Below, piece by piece: positions 1 through 10,936 of a stretch of 64,000 nucleotides of DNA. Both the position numbers and the translations under genes were made by a program. Numbering within the stretch: the stretch's first letter is position 1; every line of letters begins with the position of its first letter. The stretch is from Enchytraeus crypticus (Eukaryota; Annelida; Clitellata; Enchytraeida; Enchytraeidae), in NCBI GenBank assembly GCA_905160935.1, contig CAJHZI010000570.1, forward strand, positions 137,001 to 201,000, in the 5' to 3' direction. Below the pieces are notes generated by a model. It did no database searches. It had not been told where the DNA came from and saw only the letters and a list, made by a program, of their open reading frames with translations.

Positions 1-106
1 TGTAATACACGAAACTGTGAGAGCGTCTGCCTGTCTGCGAGTCAGCTTCTAGTGTGTGTGTATGTCACAGTATGTGTGTGTCTGTATGTATGTCTTCCTC
101 TGTATT

Positions 107-236
107 AGCTGGAGCCAGTGGCGATGTCGGTAAGATATTCGACCGCGGATCAGTATGTGCAGGGTTCAAATCTTGGGTTCACCCGTCACTGACTTCGCTT
201 TCGAGTGAGGAAACAGACGTTAACATTAGCTTTTTT
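107..236 (+). repeat. SINE family A copy (tRNA-derived)
   Basis: A tRNA-like head contains a B-box-like GGGTTCAAATC segment and is followed by a conserved tail reading GAGTGAGGAAACAGACG. The same roughly 125-bp unit recurs at 2370, 2631, 26434, 35136, 40207, 48966 and 62231 on both strands, so it is a dispersed SINE. The short open frame across it is not a gene. Confidence 0.85.
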
Positions 237-548
237 GCCTCTGTGTTTGTGTACGTATGCGTACGTGCAGTATTAAAATTATGAGTGTGCATAATTATGC
301 TTGAGTGAATATCTGTCTGTGAGAACGTTTGCTCATATACATGTATTTACGTTTATATCTGGCTTTGCGTAGTTCTGTGTGCTTGTAGGTCTAAATGTTC
401 TGCAAAACATGTGCTTTCGTACGTATGTGAGATATGTGTTTGTGTTAAAACCCACCCCAAATAAGAAAGGTAACAGTTTTTCAAGTTACAATAAGGTTAA
501 GATGACCATATGTAATCTTTATTTGATATGAATTATTATTTGTCTGTG
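237..548. other. Gene-free stretch, GT-rich low complexity
   Basis: No coding signal, RNA gene or recognisable repeat was seen. The first part is rich in TG/TGTG steps, continuing the TGTGTG-rich sequence at 50-100. Confidence 0.5.
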
Positions 549-598
<50 letters not shown>

Positions 599-606
599 AA
601 GAGCGA
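549..606. repeat. (GA)n microsatellite
   Basis: An imperfect run of GA dinucleotides is interrupted by AAAG. It stands just upstream of the tRNA-like SINE at 632. Confidence 0.95.
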
Positions 607-631
607 AGGGAAGTTGTCTATGGAGTGAGAA

Positions 632-865
632 ACGCCTCATGGCGCATTGGTAGAGAGCTCGTCTCTTGAATGTGAGGTCGCGGGTTCGAGATTGCGTGGT
701 GACGTGGGTTTTTCTCTTCCGAGTGGCGAATAAAAGCCTACTCGTTTACAATTGGTGGTATTAGACCGATGGATAGCCGACCCTAATCTTCCATTTCATA
801 TTTAGACCCCTCCGCGTGTCAACCCCGAATAGGGATTTACGGCAAGCTAAAAGGAAGTTTTCATG
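632..865 (+). repeat. tRNA-derived SINE, separate family
   Basis: The sequence begins with an A-box-like TGGCGCATTGGTAGAG and has a B-box GGTTCGAGATT about 40 bases later, as in Pol III promoters. A roughly 160-bp body and an A/GA-rich tail follow. It lacks a convincing cloverleaf acceptor stem, so a SINE is more likely than a functional tRNA gene. No second full copy was seen in this window. Confidence 0.65.
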
Positions 866-1504
866 GAAAAAAGAGAGAGAGAAATATATGTTTATCATAC
901 CATCAACTCGACACCATACGCACTGACACCACCCAAAAATACAAATAGCGATAAATAAAATAACAAGAGGTATCAGACAGTTCTATGGACTGCTCAAATT
1001 CAGTAACGAATATGGTAAAGAGTTTGAGTAGGAACACGTATCACAGACCTACCATTTAGTAAAAACTAAATAGAGAAATAGTGAGAAAGATATTGAAGCT
1101 TCACATGTAGAACAAATGGTTTAATTAGAATGCGATACCGTCTGAGTTTTGCAAATGAAGAATAATGCGTTGAGTATAAAGACTTTTCTCCACGCCGATT
1201 TAGATTCGTTACTGGTAGCTGGAATGGTGAGAAACACGAAGCGAGATTTGGTGAGACATTGACGCCATTTATATGATAATAGTATCAGTTTATTTTTACT
1301 ACTCTTTCAGAGACGGTTTATTTATTGGGTCAGATAAAGGATCTATACACAGCGTCTTGTTACGATATACACAGGCCGATACAATATGACTCGGAATAGT
1401 TTTCTGTTTCGCCTAAATTTGTGTAGCAGTAGCTATGTTGCCATAGATTGTATTCTAATATTCTGCCAAACTAGAGCTGATCATAAACGTAACTATTGAT
1501 TTTA
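866..1504. other. Gene-free stretch
   Basis: No open frame with protein-like composition and no recognised repeat was found between the SINE at 632 and the LINE at 1505. Confidence 0.5.
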
Positions 1505-2165
1505 TCTCTCTCTTAGTCTCTTAGTGCACTGCCTACTGGCAGGTCCATGGTACATAACGCCTCCACTCTTCTCTGTCTTCCGCTTTCCTCTTCATTTCCA
1601 CATATGAGTGGGTCTTTAAATCATCTAACATACCTAATCTCGGCCTGCCCCTGCCTCTTTTTCATTCCATTCTACCTTCTATGACCTCTTTTAATAGACC
1701 TTCCCCCCTTAGAATGTATCCTATCCATCTCTTCATCCTATTTCATAGTACATTTATCAACTGTCTATCTGTGCCAACTCTCTCCAGGACTTCCTCATTT
1801 GTAACCTTTTGAGTCCAGCTAATCCTCTCCACTCTTCTCCAAACCACATTTCCAATGCCTCCAGTTTCCTAATATCTTTCTTCCTTAAGGTCAATGTTTC
1901 ACATCCATGCAATAGCGTGGTCCAAACCAAAGTTTTCACTATCTCTATCTTTGTGTCTTTCCTTAGACTTTTTGTTAATAGTTCTTTTCTACTACCAAAG
2001 GCCGCTTTTGCTTGTGCAATCCTACTGCATATTTCTGTCTCACATTTCCCATCATCGGTTATAGTATGACCCAAATATTTGAAACTCCTTACCTGTTCCA
2101 ATTTCGTACCATTTATTGTGATACTAACTTCACCTTTATTATTGAATTTATACGGAGCTTAAAAA
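1505..2165 (-). pseudogene. RTE-like LINE, 3' end of ORF
   Basis: The reverse strand encodes the C-terminal region of an endonuclease-reverse transcriptase protein: a [18 protein letters not shown]-type segment, then AKAAFGSRKELL, KTLVWTTLLHGCETLTL and a KLEALEMW segment. Order and spacing match the post-polymerase region of RTE-type LINEs. The frame is broken near 1757 and the copy is 5'-truncated, leaving roughly the last fifth of such an element. On the minus strand it ends in a CTGCCAGTAGGCAGTGCACTA segment and a GA-rich tail. Related copies lie at 10937, 30995, 33901, 35885 and 49685. It is a dead copy. Confidence 0.8.
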
Positions 2166-2369
2166 TTAATGTCTATTTTAGGTTTTATTAATTTCAAGAT
2201 CTTCAAATATTAAACCGCTTGAAGCAGCGTAGTACTAAAGTTTAGCCAACTTTAAAGAAACGATACTACAAATCAACGTTTTAATTCAGGTTAACGAAGA
2301 ATATTAATCTAAAGAACTCTCAAATGTATTCTTTTTGACAATATTCAACTTTTATATCCGAGCATATTA

Positions 2370-2490
2370 AAGCTGGTAAAGCTAAGGTTAACGTCAGTTT
2401 CCTCACTCGAAAGCGATGTCAACGACGGGCGAGCCCAGGATTTGAACCCCACACATACTGATCCGCGGTCGAATATCTTACCGACAATAG
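2370..2490 (-). repeat. SINE family A copy
   Basis: This is the reverse complement of the family A unit, with the tail GGTTAACGTCAGTTTCCTC, the B box GGATTTGAACCCC and the head CGGTCGAATATCTTACCGAC. The 5' end of the SINE head is cut short. Confidence 0.85.
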
Positions 2491-2630
2491 CAATTCATTG
2501 ATTAATTGCTTAGTCGATCAATTCATTGACTGACTGATTTAGTGCCCTAGCGTTTTCCTTAATTTGCAGGGTAATTGTTTAATGGCTGACGAATGATGAA
2601 TCGATTATTTAATGAGATTATATAGTGGTT

Positions 2631-2770
2631 AAAAAAGCTGATAAAGCTAAAGTAAACGTCAGTTTCCTCATTCAAGGCTATGTCACTGACGGGCGAGTCA
2701 TGGATTTGAACCCCGCACCTACTGATCCAATATCGAATACCTTACAGACATCGCCACTGGGTCCAGCCCT
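2631..2770 (-). repeat. SINE family A copy
   Basis: This is a diverged reverse-strand copy of family A, with GGATTTGAACCCCGCACCTA in the middle and CGCCACTGGGTCCAGCC at the SINE 5' end. It lies 140 bp from the previous copy in the same orientation. The 89-residue open frame through it is incidental. Confidence 0.8.
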
Positions 2771-2889
2771 ATTAGTGAGGTCATTGGAAATTCTAGGCTT
2801 TAATAACAATAATTATGGATATCCAAACTTTAAAAGGTTTGGACAAAGAAAATTAGATGAGATTGTTTCTGAAAGAAAGTTGAGGTTAA

Positions 2890-3070
2890 CTTAAGAATCC
2901 ACGAGGATAGATATGCAAAGACTGCTATTCATTGGTAGCCCAACCAAAGAAAAAGGAAAAGAGGAAGACCTAGGAGTACTTGGTTCAACACTATAACAGA
3001 GATTTGAAAACATTCTTAAGAAGAATTTGTGAGGATTGCTTATTATAGAAACGAATTGAGGAATGTTGCC
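2890..3070 (+). pseudogene. LINE ORF C-terminal fragment
   Basis: A short frame holds an HW..PNQRKRKRGRPRSTW-type segment followed by FNTITEI. This is the basic KRGRPR..TW motif found at the extreme C-terminus of many non-LTR retrotransposon proteins. Stops interrupt it, and no reverse transcriptase domain remains. Confidence 0.5.
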
Positions 3071-3239
3071 GTTCGAACATTTTGAGCAATATCTATGAAA
3101 TCTTATTAATTTGAAATATTTTATATGTATATATACATGTACATGTACACTTAATTCTTTAATTAATTACTCTCTACCATTATCTCCTAATTTCTTACAT
3201 TGGTAAAGTTGCAGAAAACTTCAACAAAGTCGATCTAGT

Positions 3240-4022
3240 CTAACCTTGATCAAGAGCTCATAGTCCAAATTTGATCCTCTCAATATAAACCATCTCTATA
3301 TTGATGTAAACTCGACGCTCAAGTTTTTGTGATATTCAATACACTGATTTGTTAGGTTGCGTAGAGCTGACAGATATTTCATAAATTCACGCTTACTTCT
3401 TGCAATTGAAGGTGAGCCTGTTGCTCCTTTATTAGCAAATTATGAGACTACGGATCAGTAGGTGCATGGTTTAAATCCAGTCTTCTCTTCGTCACTATGA
3501 GTATAAACAGAAGCGATCTATTTCCATATACATGTACTGGGCCTTGTATCTTAATTAATCAACTAGTCAATCATTCTGTATATCAATTTATTGAATGTTA
3601 AAGGTATATTGTGAGGGCTAGTCTGCAGTAACAGCATTTATTTGTCAATTGATTGATTGAGAAAACAAAAATTTTATTAATTGCATTTTCTGATTAAGAG
3701 TTTGCTTTGTTGATTGACCGATCAGTTTCAAGTTATTTGTGAGCAGACCGGCACGATATCTGATGGCACTTTCAGATTTTGTTTGATAACTTCATTTCCA
3801 TTCATGCGCTCTAACTGCTTATTTTGTATATTAACTGTGATATGCGTATGATAAATGAAATAAATAAGTCGACTGATTTATTGATGATCCTCTCAATAAA
3901 GGAACCATCTGTATATTGATGTAAACCTTGATAAACCATCTCTGTATTGATGTAAACCTTGATAAACCATCTCTATATTGATGTTAACTCGACACTCAAG
4001 TTTTTATGATATTCAGTAAGGT
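3240..4022 (+). repeat. Duplicated ~100-bp unit plus local tandem
   Basis: The segment containing AACCATCTCTATATTGATGT followed by CTCGACGCTCAAGTTTTT occurs at about 3255-3345 and again at about 3895-4015. In the second place the AACCATCT..GATGTAAACCTTGAT part is tandemly repeated three times. It lies in non-coding sequence just upstream of the first DMRT2 exon of the window. A degraded SINE A-like stretch (GGATCAGTAGGTGCATGGTT) is at about 3450. Confidence 0.65.
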
Positions 4023-4129
4023 TTATTCACCGATTGTTCTTGTTCACCGATTGTTCACCAATTGGTTCACCGATTGCTTTGTTGATTGATTGGTTGCTTG
4101 ATTGATCGAATGATTTTATGATTAATCAG

Positions 4130-4287
4130 GCACCAGGCAGTGGAGGGTCAGGCCGGTACGACACCTGGTGGTTCAGACAACAGCGCTAGATTGAAGAAAG
4201 CCGTCACACTGCTACAACAACGAAAGCATCTTCAGCGAAACCTCAGAAACCTCCAGCAGCACACGCTATCAAGAGACATCCTCTCAG
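4130..4287 (+). CDS. DMRT2: DMRT2 penultimate exon
   Basis: The acceptor is TTAATCAG before 4130 and the donor is GTAGCT after 4287. It reads HQAVEGQAGTT, then a basic amphipathic stretch LLQQRKHLQRNLRNLQQHTL and SRDIL. The beginning HQAVEG probably continues the end of the DM domain recognition helix (typically ..VALRR.QA.E), so the missing exon should end there. It starts in phase 2 and ends in phase 1. Confidence 0.75.
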
Positions 4288-4964
4288 GTAGCTTTTCACC
4301 CCTTTCCTTTACTGCGGTTGAATCTCTTACATGACCTTCTCTACCTATTGTAGTAGACTTAAGTTTCCCAACTACAGTAGAAGACTTCAGTTCTTGTAGG
4401 TCTTAGCAACTCTGACATCTATTTATGAGCGCGTATAACGTGTATGAAATGACAGTTAGTGGCTGATTAGTTAGTTTATTTATTTAGTATTTATTTATAT
4501 TTATATATTTATTAATTATTTTAGTATATTATTAAACCCTTTTGGTGTTAATTTATATAAACTGTAAATGTAAAAATTTAATTTGAAGTAATTTAATTAT
4601 TTCTGTTAGACTGAAGAGAACTGTGGTTTTATTAAAATGATTAAATATTGTGCTAATACTAATTTAGTTTGATTGCAAAATATTACAGTAGATTCCATTT
4701 ATTATGCATACAAATACTAATGTGTACAAGTTGTAAAATAAACCAGTGTCTTTCGCTTTAATTCCTGGAGCGACGCAATAAAAAGTGAAGATTGTGAATA
4801 TGAGCGAAAACTACTTTAGAAATAAATATAATTAAAATCTAAGACGGCCTTTTCAAACTGAAGTCTGCAATAAAGTTTGATAATTTTTTTAATCTTTTTT
4901 TGTACATACCATTTGATTGACACAAAAGTACATGTAGAAGGATGCTATAGAGTGCGACGGAGAG

Positions 4965-4995
<31 letters not shown>

Positions 4996-7900
4996 CGTGG
5001 AAGAATGACAGATGTTAAAAAATGCGAAGACCTGTAATGCAATAATTTATATAATATTCTACTCAACTGGATTGGATTCTGAGGAACTATATGTAAACTA
5101 CCGTATATCTCTAACATTTGGTTTACATTTCAATAATGTTTTCCCGTTAACACTCGGCAAGAGGATCGACTGTTGAAATAAGATCCAAAATTACATACAG
5201 TTATTAATAATATTATCGATAAATACTTCAACCTGCTAAACATCAAATGCTACTTTGACCGGTAATGAGCAGTTCTGAGTGAATTGAATCGGAAATGACT
5301 GGGAAAAGATTGTGCGCACAGACGGGGGGAGTCTTTGAAGTGGCGCCGCTTTAATGTACACCCCACTGGGTTCAAAGCAAGATTTCAATGAGAATATACT
5401 TAACTTGCTCCCAGGTTCAACCTTCACTACCAGTCTATATGTCATATTTCACGCATAAAAATGTATTTTATATCAGGCAGATTTGCAAATAGCATTGAGG
5501 AGTTCGGGTGGTAATACTTGTTTCTCTCTTTAGAAGGTCCAAATATTATAATATCTACTCGTATTTAATATTTCACGATCAATAACAATTTAGACACGAA
5601 TTCACATGCAAATTATGTTATATGTCAACCGTATAAGCATGCTGTGGTTATATTGCCTTAATGAGCGTTGGAAAATATAGTTTTTGCAATTATAATTATG
5701 CAATTTCTGAGTATATTTTTCAGGACTTAGAAATTTACAAAAAATTAACTTTCTTTGGACGACTTACTTTCAGGATTTTGGAATTTGCACCTTTTTTGGT
5801 CCTTGTTTTTGATCGCCGGCATGATTTTGTCTCAATAGTTCTCGATGTTGTCATTGATCACTGTAGCAATCTAATTGTTGTTACGTTAACATAATTAAAA
5901 GCATATTTTGGCATTGTATTGTCAACGCACAAAATGTCAATCCAAGGAACCCATTCAGATAGTATTTCAAGTGTCTACATTAAATTGGATTCTCTACGCA
6001 TTCCAATTTTGGTGGGGTTTTACTACTGAGGAAGATAGAAAGAGACTTCAAGCTTTTTAAGACGAGCTAAAGAGGCAAATTTCTGTAACTTGGAATCCAG
6101 TTTTGCAGAATTGTATACTTCAGCTGATTATACACTTTTTAAAAATGTACGTAGTAATAGTGACTATCTACTTACCCCAATTTTGTCTAAACTTACCAAT
6201 CACTCATATCTATAACTAGAAGAAACGTTGCCGGTAGAAATTTCACACTTTTTACTAAAAGCAATAGTTTAAGTGACAAAAACTTTATTACCCATAATAT
6301 ACTTGATGATATTAGAAATTATTAAATTATTAACTTTAAACTTACATTTCCAAAGCTCTCCTAATCTAACTTTTTAACTGCTTAAATTGTATTCTGCTAC
6401 TGTTTAATAATGCTTAGATATATGACTTTCGAAATTTTAAAGTAGGTTAAGTTTGCCTTGATCAATCAATTTCTATAAGGTATCTTACGATTTTTACATC
6501 TCATTTTTGGATTTTATGTTATATTTCTGCCTGTATCTGTTACATTGCAATGTTGTATGATGTTATCTCTCATTTTGTTGCAATCTACGGTTTATCAGAT
6601 TGATGATGGAAATAATAAAAGGAATAGATTATTTTTATTTAAAATTAACTTTTCACTTAGGTATATTTCCGAAGAAGTAAAGCACCTGTGTAAAATCTTA
6701 ATCAGACCGTCTCGGGAGAAAATATCCATATTTTAGTATACCCTGATGTGAAATTTTTAACACAAAGTAAAAAGCTGAAAAATTTAGTAGCAATTGCGGA
6801 ATATTTTATCGCTGTATAGTTCCCTGTCAAATGACTGGTCAAAGGTACAAATTCATACTCACGACTAGACAGACTTTCACGCTCTACAGAGAGCATTCCA
6901 TAGACCAACAAGTTAATCTCTTAGAGAAACTCTGTTCCTTATCCATACCTTATAAATAGGTTGGGAAAATATGGCTTCTGATGTGAGTTCCCATTGCTAT
7001 CCTCAATTCTGGCTCTTTAACCTATTGCGACACTTGTAATTAAGTAATGGTCTAATCTTTAGTATCTGAGGCGCAACACGAAAAATATTGCATATTAGGA
7101 AAGACTGCATGTTGCTGAAGCGGTGGCCTAAGTTTAACGTAAATTTTTCAAGCGCATTCTACTAATATTTGTCATATTTATGTCATTATCAATTCTTCAT
7201 CTCATACTTATTTTCTTTAACTATCATTATCGACCCCACACTTCCTGACGATGAAGCAGGCCAATACATAGACGATATGCCAATGGCAATTCCCTGTTAT
7301 CCCTCGAGCCTGAAAACATTAGCAACATTGGACCTGAGTTTGAATCCTTTGTCCGGCTTCATTTTTGCGTTGTTCGTATGGCTTTTAAGGATAGAATATA
7401 AACTTGGTCGGTATCTTGTAGGGTGTAAAATTTTGTAAATGCTTTTTGTTTAACCTTTGCTGTTTTGAGACACAATAATGATACAAGTAAGCTATGACGT
7501 AACGTATTTCTAGCTACATCCTTCATCAGTCTATGAAAATAACTCTAAACTTGATCAAAATTATTCTTATTTGTTCTTAGAATTCTTTCTGTTACCTAAG
7601 TTTACAGCCTTATTATGCGTAAATTTTGTTATGCCTATATTGATTTTTTACAAATCGACTTTTTCGCCAATTTTGTCTAAAATTGACTGACCATTAAAAT
7701 TTCAAGAAAGGATCGATCCTAGCCGCTTCTTCAAATTATGGAGCATGTATTTCAACTTAAACTCATAATGTTCCTTTTTAATTTTTGAACGGAAGCCTCT
7801 TCATCAGACATAGTGTCATGGATCCTTAAAGAATCAATAACCCGAGGCTCTGTTAAAGATAACAGCAGCCCCTGTAGGTAAAATGGTAATATTAAATTCA

Positions 7901-10648
7901 TATCAACAGATCCTCTTATCTCTTGCTACATCAGTTCACAGCGATGCTTGTATAGGCGGACACATACTTGTAGAAAACCGGTTTCTCAACTCTAATCAAT
8001 TCCATTAAAAGTGCTTTAAATATAAGTTTCACTGAAGAATAAAAAAATCGTTAAATGTACTTGTCATAATCTATGGGCGATTAAGTAAAAGCTGAAGACG
8101 TCCACGTGAAACAACCTCAGAAGCTATATTTCTCCCAAACTATAAGTTATATAAGGCATGGATTAGACATAATCATTTGTGATAAGATTTACTTATTGAT
8201 CTAAGGATACCACTTAATGGAGCTCGAAATCATACTTTAAGTATAAATATGCATCTTGAACTTGAATTTATATTCTTAGTATAATCTTAGTGATAGAGAG
8301 AGAGAGATTAAGAGAGATATGAGTTCCACTACTCGATATTCTTGTTTTATTTTTATATAGTTTGTTTCCTTTCATTTTTATTTGTTTTTGATGTTATGGA
8401 CTTCCTAAAAAAGTATATTCCAGAAGGAAATAAGAAAACATGGTGTAATGCTGTATTTGAATGTATACTCTACGAATTGATAGATTCATCCGAATATTAT
8501 GGGCGATAGCTCTCGTAGTCGTAAAAATACTGTGATTAATTCCAAAATTTCCGAAACTCTTACGTCCTGAAATTTTAAGAGCTAGTGGGAATATTTTGTT
8601 GTTATTGTATCACTCTGATTGCATAGACAGTGTGAAGACTAGTGTTGAGGAGACTTGGAAATATTATTTCTAAGATCGCAGCATGGACATATGAAGCCCG
8701 TGGATTGCAAGGTTTCAAGGGGTTATGTCACTAAAGCTAAACAGCCAAGTTTAACGTCAGTTTTCTGTTCGATAATAGGTCACTGAAGGATAGACAAACA
8801 GTATAATTGTATGTGGCCAAAGAGGCGACTGAGCAAGAGCAGAGAAAAAAAGGAAACCACCTCAGAGGCCATAATTTTCATTGGCTACAGGCTATCTAAA
8901 GTGTAGATAAGGCATGGCCTTTGTGAAAGTATTAACTTGTTGATCAATCGAGAGACCTTTATGCATTATTGTCAAATAGAATAGTAATTCATTAACGATA
9001 ATATTAATACTAATCATCATAGTTGTATTAATAATAATCATCCAATAGTAATCTATTGCTCATCGTTCTTTCTAGAATGCTTTCTACATCGCTCTCTACA
9101 ACTAAATACTGTGCTCTGGTTCTGTTTTCCACAGCATTTCGCACACGAGGGACCTCGCTCCCGGCTGTGGAGGCCCTGCGCTCCATCCTGCCGGGGGTCT
9201 CTGACAGGATGAGGAAACGCCGCTGTTTCGCCGACAGCGAGGTGGAGGCCGCTATGTTAGAGCGAGAGCGGTACCTAGCGAGAGAAGCGGAGCGCATGAG
9301 ATCCCTGAGCCTATCTGCTCGGTGTCCCATGATCATCAGTCAAACTCTCCCCAACCATATTCCTGTGACGACAACAACAACAACAAAGGTACCAACAACG
9401 ATTGATCCGCCGAGAACGGGTTTGGGGATATCTGGTCTGCCACCAACCGGCTTGGTTGCGACTGAGATGCCATCAGGGTGTATCGGATCACCCTTCCCTC
9501 ACATGACATCTTCTTTTTCCAAATTAACTGGGAATAGAGGAAGTCACGGAACGTGGCTTCGGAACATGTTTCCGGCCTCAAATCCTAATTTAATAGAGTT
9601 AGTTTATCAAGGTTATTCAGGTAACTTCGAAAGAACTGTTCATCAATTTCTAGCAGGACGTTCCAGTGGTGTGGGCTATCAGAACGTGAACCATTTTCAG
9701 TCGTCTACAGCACTAAATGCTAATACATTGAAGACATTTGGAATTTCGCCTTCAACGTTACAAGAATGCTCTGTGTTAAATACGAATCAGCTGCATTTAC
9801 AAGATTATTACAAAAGAAGTGGAATTGAGTCAGGCAAAATAGTACATAGAGGATTGGCAACGTCTGACCTTAACATAAGTAATCAACTCAAATCCGGTGA
9901 ACATGCTACAAATAAATCACCATCAAGTGAATCAAGCATTAAGCAAGATGATCAACCTAACAATTTAACAAAATCGTTAAACTGTTCAGGTTCACCAGTT
10001 CAGCGTTTTAACTTAAGTGTTCCCTTTAAATCATATTTAAGTAATTCCCTGTCCCCAACACTCAATGAACAGAGAAAGGAACTGTCGACAACAGACCAAA
10101 ATATATCACAAAGTCCAGCAGCAAATCTCTCACTTCATGAAGTACACCCGAGATCATCTATTGGTCGAGACGTCAAGGTTGACGTGCCACCCAAACCTCT
10201 GTGTCAAGGTCAACTCTCAAACGCAGCGGTAGACCACAAAAGTCTCTCAAAATGCTGCGTTGTAAATGAATGTCACTTAAACCCCATTTGTAGTTTCCCC
10301 ATGGCAGCACAGTATTCTCCATCAAGAATAACTTTAACTTCTTCCTTTCCTACTTCGTCGTCATCGTCATCGCCTTCTCAAGGATCCTCCGCTTTGTCGC
10401 CAGCCTTGTCTGATTCATTGAGCGACTCGGGGCCCGAACCTGCGTCCTCGCAAATAGAGTTCAATTCTTCTAGCCACTGGGACAGAACCCATTCCACAAA
10501 TATTAGACTTACAAATGACAAAAAAGCATTAGACAATACAGTGACTGATAGAGACAATTTTGTAGAGTTCAATAATTTTTCTAGGCAGAGTTTAAATAAG
10601 ACTGTGAAGCCGTTCAGCTTTACAGTGGACGCTTTATTAGCAAAATGA
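4130..10648 (+). CDS. DMRT2: DMRT2-type DM-domain transcription factor, 3' part of gene
   Basis: The last two coding exons (4130-4287 and 9135-10648) join in phase 1 across a 4.8-kb intron and give 556 visible residues. The DM zinc-binding domain itself is encoded upstream of the window. The DMRT2 signature is the block VSDRMRKRRCFADSEVEAAM with LERE.Y downstream (about residues 72-95), which closely matches the conserved post-DM motif of vertebrate DMRT2. It follows a basic QQRKHLQRNLRNLQ helix in the first exon. Around residues 190-230 lies a DMA-like segment (FPASNPNLIELVYQGYSGNF). The rest is a Ser/Asn/Gln-rich low-complexity tail ending in FTVDALLAK. DMRT2 proteins are nuclear regulators, in vertebrates of somite and muscle patterning; here the function is inferred from family. 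The intron carries LINE and SINE debris. Confidence 0.85.
5735..5895 (+). repeat. CR1/L2-like LINE 3' tail fragment
   Basis: It shares the segments GGATTTTGGAATTTGCACC, TTTTGTCTCAATAGT and CTCGATGTTGTCATTGAT with the 3' untranslated ends of the two long LINE copies at 15990-18075 and 51259-53520, here without their coding part. It is a severely 5'-truncated insertion within the DMRT2 intron. Confidence 0.8.
5950..6340 (+). pseudogene. LINE ORF2 C-terminal fragment
   Basis: A frame-shifted stretch encodes a TEEDRKRLQAF segment, ESSFAELYTSADYTLFKNV, then LTPILSKLTNHSY and FITHNILDDI. This order is typical of the extreme C-terminus of CR1/jockey-type LINE reverse transcriptases. It lies in the DMRT2 intron and is not functional. 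Confidence 0.65.
6835..7020 (-). repeat. SINE family C copy, diverged
   Basis: The reverse-strand unit matches family C blocks: TTTCACGCTCTACAGAGAGC, a TTAATC..TAGAGAA segment and TATGGCTTCTGATGTGAG. These correspond to the GAAGCCATA..TTAACTTGTTGAT consensus seen at 24540. Confidence 0.6.
7021..8099. other. DMRT2 intron, nothing recognised
   Basis: This is AT-rich intronic sequence. The open frame at 7169-7438 has no family-like motif and no splice context. No repeat could be assigned. Confidence 0.5.
8100..8275 (+). repeat. SINE family C copy, diverged
   Basis: It has CCTCAGAAGCTATATTTCTC, a TATATAAGGCATGGATTAGA block and a later GTATAAATATGCATCTTGAA segment, in the same order as the 24540 copy. 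Confidence 0.65.
8820..8990 (+). repeat. SINE family C copy
   Basis: It contains AGAGGCGACT, ACCACCTCAGAGGCCATAAT, GATAAGGCATGGCCTTTGTG and TTAACTTGTTGATC, the core blocks of family C. Just upstream, at 8728-8790, is a fragment resembling the SINE A tail (AAGTTTAACGTCAGTTTTCT). Confidence 0.7.
9135..10648 (+). CDS. DMRT2: DMRT2 terminal coding exon
   Basis: The acceptor is GTTTTCCACAG just before 9135, and the first two bases complete an alanine codon with the previous exon. It codes for the RMRKRR..EVEAAML motif, a Thr-rich linker, the DMA-like segment at 9548-9665 and a long Ser-rich tail with a poly-Ser run near 10355, and stops at 10646-10648. The upstream open frame back to 9056 is intron read-through, not the start of translation. 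Confidence 0.88.
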
Positions 10649-10713
10649 ATGAACTGATTAATGCAAGCTTCAATGAATGAACAAGTAAGGGATACCGAAT
10701 GAATGACTTATTG

Positions 10714-10872
10714 AATAAAACTCTAATTTAATCTAAAAGAGAATAAAACTAATTTATCAACGTAAATTTGTTAAAATAAATTACGACGTGCCGCGAGAAG
10801 TTATCTGTGTATTTAATGTTGTCATGTATTTTAATGAGGTTTTTAATCAATGTTTATTTAGATGCAAATAAA
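10714..10872 (+). promoter_or_regulatory. Candidate DMRT2 polyadenylation signals
   Basis: AATAAA hexamers occur at 10714, 10742 and 10867, within 70-225 bases after the DMRT2 stop codon. The sequence alone does not show which is used. Confidence 0.5.
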
Positions 10873-10936
10873 GTATTACCTACGAACCATTAATATAATC
10901 TGTGCCCGCGAAATGAATGCAATGTACAATTATACT

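Noticed and set aside
632-704. Functional tRNA gene
   Set aside because: A-box and B-box are present but no paired acceptor stem is evident, and a long SINE-like body and A/GA-rich tail follow.
1809-2069. Plus-strand frames at 1809, 11206, 11252 and 31514
   Set aside because: They are antisense shadows of the RTE-like LINE coding sequence.
7169-7438. Possible membrane protein of 89 codons
   Set aside because: Hydrophobic by AT-rich composition only; no splice context or homology-like motif, and it lies in the DMRT2 intron.
9056-9134. Start of a gene at 9056
   Set aside because: This part of the open frame is intron read-through: a good acceptor lies at 9134 and the upstream exon at 4287 joins in phase with a Dmrt2-like sequence.
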